This document shows, one piece after another, positions 61,946 to 64,000 of a stretch of DNA of 64,000 bases (positions are counted from its first letter, which is position 1; each line of letters starts with the position of its first letter). The position numbers were made by a program, and so were the translations under genes. The DNA comes from Streptomyces sp. NBC_00335 (GTDB lineage Bacteria; Actinomycetota; Actinomycetes; Streptomycetales; Streptomycetaceae). The notes beneath the pieces are model-generated. The model made no database searches, was not told where the DNA came from, and saw only the letters and a list, made by a program, of their open reading frames with translations. Location: positions 1,798,001-1,862,000 of the forward strand of contig NZ_CP108006.1 in the NCBI RefSeq assembly GCF_036127095.1, read 5' to 3'.

Positions 61946-63061
61946 CTACTTCAGGCCGATGGCGGCGCAGGCGGCCGCGTACTTGTCGGTGCAGATCTCG
62001 TCGGCCGTGTAGACGTTGTCACGGATGACGGTGTCCTTGACGTTCGCCTTGGTCAGCGAGACGACCGGGATCAGCAGGGACGGGACGCCCTTGGTGGTGG
62101 GGCTGTCGACCTTCGCGGTGGCGGTGGTCGCGATCGGCTCGCCCTTGGCGAGGGCCACGGCCATCTTCGCGGCGGCCTCGGCCTCGGGGGCGTACGGCTT
62201 GTAGACGCTCATGAACTGCTCGCCCGCCACGATCCGCTGCACACCGGCGAGTTCGGCGTCCTGGCCCGTGACCGGGGGCAGGGGGGACACGCCGGCCGCC
62301 TTGAGGGCGGTGATGATGCCGCCGGCCATGCCGTCATTGGCGGAGTAGACGCCGATGACCTTGTCCTTGCCGAGCGCCGAGAGCGCGGCCGCCATGTTGG
62401 TGTTGGCGTTCTCCGGCTTCCACTCGACGGTGTCGTACTCCTTGCCGACGTTCACCTTGCCGTCGAGGACGGAGTGCGCGCCCTTCTTGAACAGCGCGGC
62501 GTTCGGGTCGGTGACGGAGCCGTTCATCATGACGATCTGGCCGGCCTTGGCCTTGTCGCCCAGGGCCTCCAGGAGCGCCTTGCCCTGGACCTTGCCGACC
62601 TCTTCGTTGTCGAAGGAGGTGTAGGCGTCGATCGGGCCCTCGGCGAGGCGGTCGTAGGCCACGACCGGGATGCCGGCCTCCTTGGCCTTCTTGACCGAGC
62701 CGGCGATGGCCTTGGAGTCCACCGCGTCGATGATCAGGACGTTCACCTTGTTGGTGATCATCGTGTCGACCTGCGAGTTCTGCGTGGTCGCGTCCTGCTT
62801 GGCGTTGGCGTAGACGACCTCGCCCTTGCCCGCGGTGAGCTCCTTGACGGCCTTCTCGATGAGCGGCTTGTCGAACTTCTCGTAACGCGCGGTCTGGTTC
62901 TCCGGGAGGAGCAGACCGACCTTGATCGCGCCGCCCTTGACCGCTCCGGAGGCGTTGTCCTTCTTGTCCCCGGACTCCTTCGCGCTGCCGCAAGCGGCGA
63001 GCGAGACGGCCATGGTGCCGGCGGCAACGGCGACGGCGACTCTGCGCATACGCGTGTTCAT
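61946..63061 (-). CDS. xylF: Sugar-binding lipoprotein of an ABC importer (XylF-like)
   Basis: This 371-residue lipoprotein binds the sugar outside the cell and delivers it to XylGH. The lipobox is SLAACGS (about residue 23). The periplasmic-binding fold of the ribose/xylose type shows IKVGLLLPENQTARYEKFDKP (with the xylose-binding-type RY segment), VLIIDAVDSKAIAGSV, VVAYDRLAEG and SANDGMAGGIITALKAAG. The GGGAGG site is eight bases before the ATG. First gene of the operon. The neighbouring ROK gene resembles the regulator of this system in Streptomyces. Confidence 0.92.
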   Translation of the reverse strand: MNTRMRRVAVAVAAGTMAVSLAACGSAKESGDKKDNASGAVKGGAIKVGLLLPENQTARYEKFDKPLIEKAVKELTAGKGEVVYANAKQDATTQNSQVDTMITNKVNVLIIDAVDSKAIAGSVKKAKEAGIPVVAYDRLAEGPIDAYTSFDNEEVGKVQGKALLEALGDKAKAGQIVMMNGSVTDPNAALFKKGAHSVLDGKVNVGKEYDTVEWKPENANTNMAAALSALGKDKVIGVYSANDGMAGGIITALKAAGVSPLPPVTGQDAELAGVQRIVAGEQFMSVYKPYAPEAEAAAKMAVALAKGEPIATTATAKVDSPTTKGVPSLLIPVVSLTKANVKDTVIRDNVYTADEICTDKYAAACAAIGLK

Positions 63062-63179
63062 TACTTGAACCTCCCTGACGAGGCCGCAGCACTGCGGCCG
63101 AGGTGGATGTGAGTCAACCCCGGCCGCAAGTTTGTCGTCAAGGAGTGAATGCTTAACGAGATGACAACGACGCCATTCG
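63062..63179 (-). promoter_or_regulatory. xylF promoter region with operator-like sequences
   Basis: The 118-bp gap between the ROK gene and xylF is AT-richer and contains GTGAATGCTTAAC (63145-63157), TTGACG-like hexamers on the minus strand and a loose AACGA/TCGTT inverted repeat. A ROK-family operator is expected here, but the exact site cannot be fixed by eye. Confidence 0.45.
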
Positions 63180-64000
63180 TTATCTAACTGAAGACAAGAC
63201 GGCGGGAGCTCGCACTCCACTTCCATTTTCCGCCAAAAGTGTCGAATCGCCCATCTCACTCAGTACGAGGGCCAGCGCGCCCAGCACCTCGGCCCGCCCG
63301 CCCAGGGACCCCGTGAGCACCGACAATTGCCGGGCGGCACTGGGGATCGCGTACCTCCCCACGGATTCACGGATGGGGGCCAGGACCAGTTCACCGGCGT
63401 CCGCGAGGGAGCCTCCCAGGACCACCCGGCTCGGGTTCAGGAGATTGCACAGACTGGCCACGCCGCTGCCGATGTGGCGGCCCACGTCGGTGATGACGCG
63501 ACGGCAGCCGGGGTCCCCGTCCCGGGCGAGTTCCACCACCCGTTCCATCGTCAACTCCGGTCCGTGGCTGCTCTGCAGGAGCGGCAGCACGTACCGGGCC
63601 GCGGCGAAGGTCTCCAGGCAGCCGCGGTTGCCGCAGCGGCAGACGGGACCCGATTCGTCGAGCGTGATGTGCCCGATCTCGCCGGCCGTGCCGCCGGGTC
63701 CGCGGTAGATCTGGCCGTTGATGACCAGCCCCGCGCCGACGCCGCTGGCGACCTTGATGTAGGCCAGGTCCTTTACTCCCCGCCCGCTCCCCCAAACGAG
63801 TTCGCCGAGCGCCCCGAGGTTCGCGTCGTTGTCCACGTACACCGGTACGCCCAGGCGCTGCGAGAGCTCGCGGCGCGGGTTGATCCCGGCCCAGCCCGGC
63901 AGGATCGCGGTGGAGCCGAGGGTGCCGGACTCCAGGTCGATGGGGCCCGGTACGCCGAGCCCGACGCCGATGACCTTGTCGCGGCCGATCCCGATGCCCT
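63180..64000 (-). CDS. ROK-family regulator, N-terminus beyond the window
   Basis: The 273 visible residues cover the sugar-kinase-like ROK domain. Marks are VIGVGLGVPGPID, YVDNDANLGALGELVWGSGRG (catalytic-type Asp), the zinc motif HITLDESGPVCRCGNRGCLE and the C-terminal GSLADAGELVLAPIRESVG. The N-terminal helix-turn-helix, if present, lies outside the window, so a pure kinase cannot be strictly excluded, but position beside xylFGH and similarity to Rok7B7 make it a repressor. The gene continues past 64000. The likely Streptomyces name is rok7B7, from memory only. Confidence 0.82.
   Translation of the reverse strand, partial: GIGIGRDKVIGVGLGVPGPIDLESGTLGSTAILPGWAGINPRRELSQRLGVPVYVDNDANLGALGELVWGSGRGVKDLAYIKVASGVGAGLVINGQIYRGPGGTAGEIGHITLDESGPVCRCGNRGCLETFAAARYVLPLLQSSHGPELTMERVVELARDGDPGCRRVITDVGRHIGSGVASLCNLLNPSRVVLGGSLADAGELVLAPIRESVGRYAIPSAARQLSVLTGSLGGRAEVLGALALVLSEMGDSTLLAENGSGVRAPAVLSSVR

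Noticed and set aside
1..64000. tRNA, rRNA, CRISPR array, insertion sequence or prophage
   Set aside because: No cloverleaf, repeat-spacer pattern, transposase motif or phage gene was seen in either strand.

Overview
The window is about 72% G+C with strong codon bias, GTG starts, four-base gene overlaps and hairpins without U-tracts. This is core chromosome from a Streptomyces or very close relative. The right half (rok7B7-like, xylFGH-like, dxs, fadAB, rnd, hemE, hemQ) follows an order I recall from Streptomyces chromosomes. No tRNA, rRNA, CRISPR array, IS element or prophage gene was seen.

Layout, left to right. 1-8.4 kb holds housekeeping and cell-surface genes: a RibD-type reductase divergent from zapE, an OsmC-like peroxidase, a Tat-exported PhoX/DUF839 protein, a PPK2 kinase with a lysine-rich tail, a CE4 deacetylase lipoprotein, a small zinc ribbon, an AIM24 protein and a PTH2-domain protein. 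8.4-19 kb is an accessory block of exported proteins, all on the minus strand: a phosphodiester glycosidase coupled to a two-domain I36/crystallin-like inhibitor, two tandem trypsin-fold pseudoproteases carrying lectin-like propellers, a small exported protein, and a 1175-residue Tat-exported ALF-repeat protein coupled to a small lipoprotein. After an 850-bp non-coding gap, 19.8-25.1 kb holds a LuxR-type regulator, a 96-residue protein, a 47-residue secreted peptide, then a DUF692 enzyme coupled to a membrane protein with a Cys/Ser/Gly tail and its tail-less paralogue.

25-38.3 kb holds a secreted S33 peptidase, the late haem genes (hemQ-hemG, and hemE separately), a DUF4349 lipoprotein, a CoA-disulfide-reductase-like flavoprotein, a NADAR protein, DUF3000, an orphan response regulator, rnd and a ferritin-like gene under tandem operators. 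38.5-41.9 kb is the fadA-fadB beta-oxidation operon. 42-55.3 kb looks like a wall or surface phosphopolymer locus: an Asp2-like hydrolase, then a five-gene, mostly overlapping operon (CDP-alcohol phosphotransferase, a 1479-residue double glycosyltransferase/TagF-like polymerase, an SGNH hydrolase, an Ig-like protein, a phosphodiester glycosidase), a PIG-L-like propeller protein and an LCP ligase. 55.3-64 kb holds a GNAT protein, an APC permease, dxs, and a xylose-type ABC transporter next to a ROK repressor cut by the window edge.

The most interesting candidate system is the DUF692/TIGR04222 block (21.7-25.1 kb): a DUF692 enzyme fused to a C-terminal domain, translationally coupled to a membrane protein whose tail carries regularly spaced cysteines. 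It looks like a possible post-translational cysteine-modification system. Next are the paired pseudoproteases, the LuxR/peptide module, the ALF-repeat/lipoprotein pair and the phosphopolymer operon. Several genes also have a TANNNT-like -10 box six to eight bases before the start codon, suggesting leaderless transcripts.
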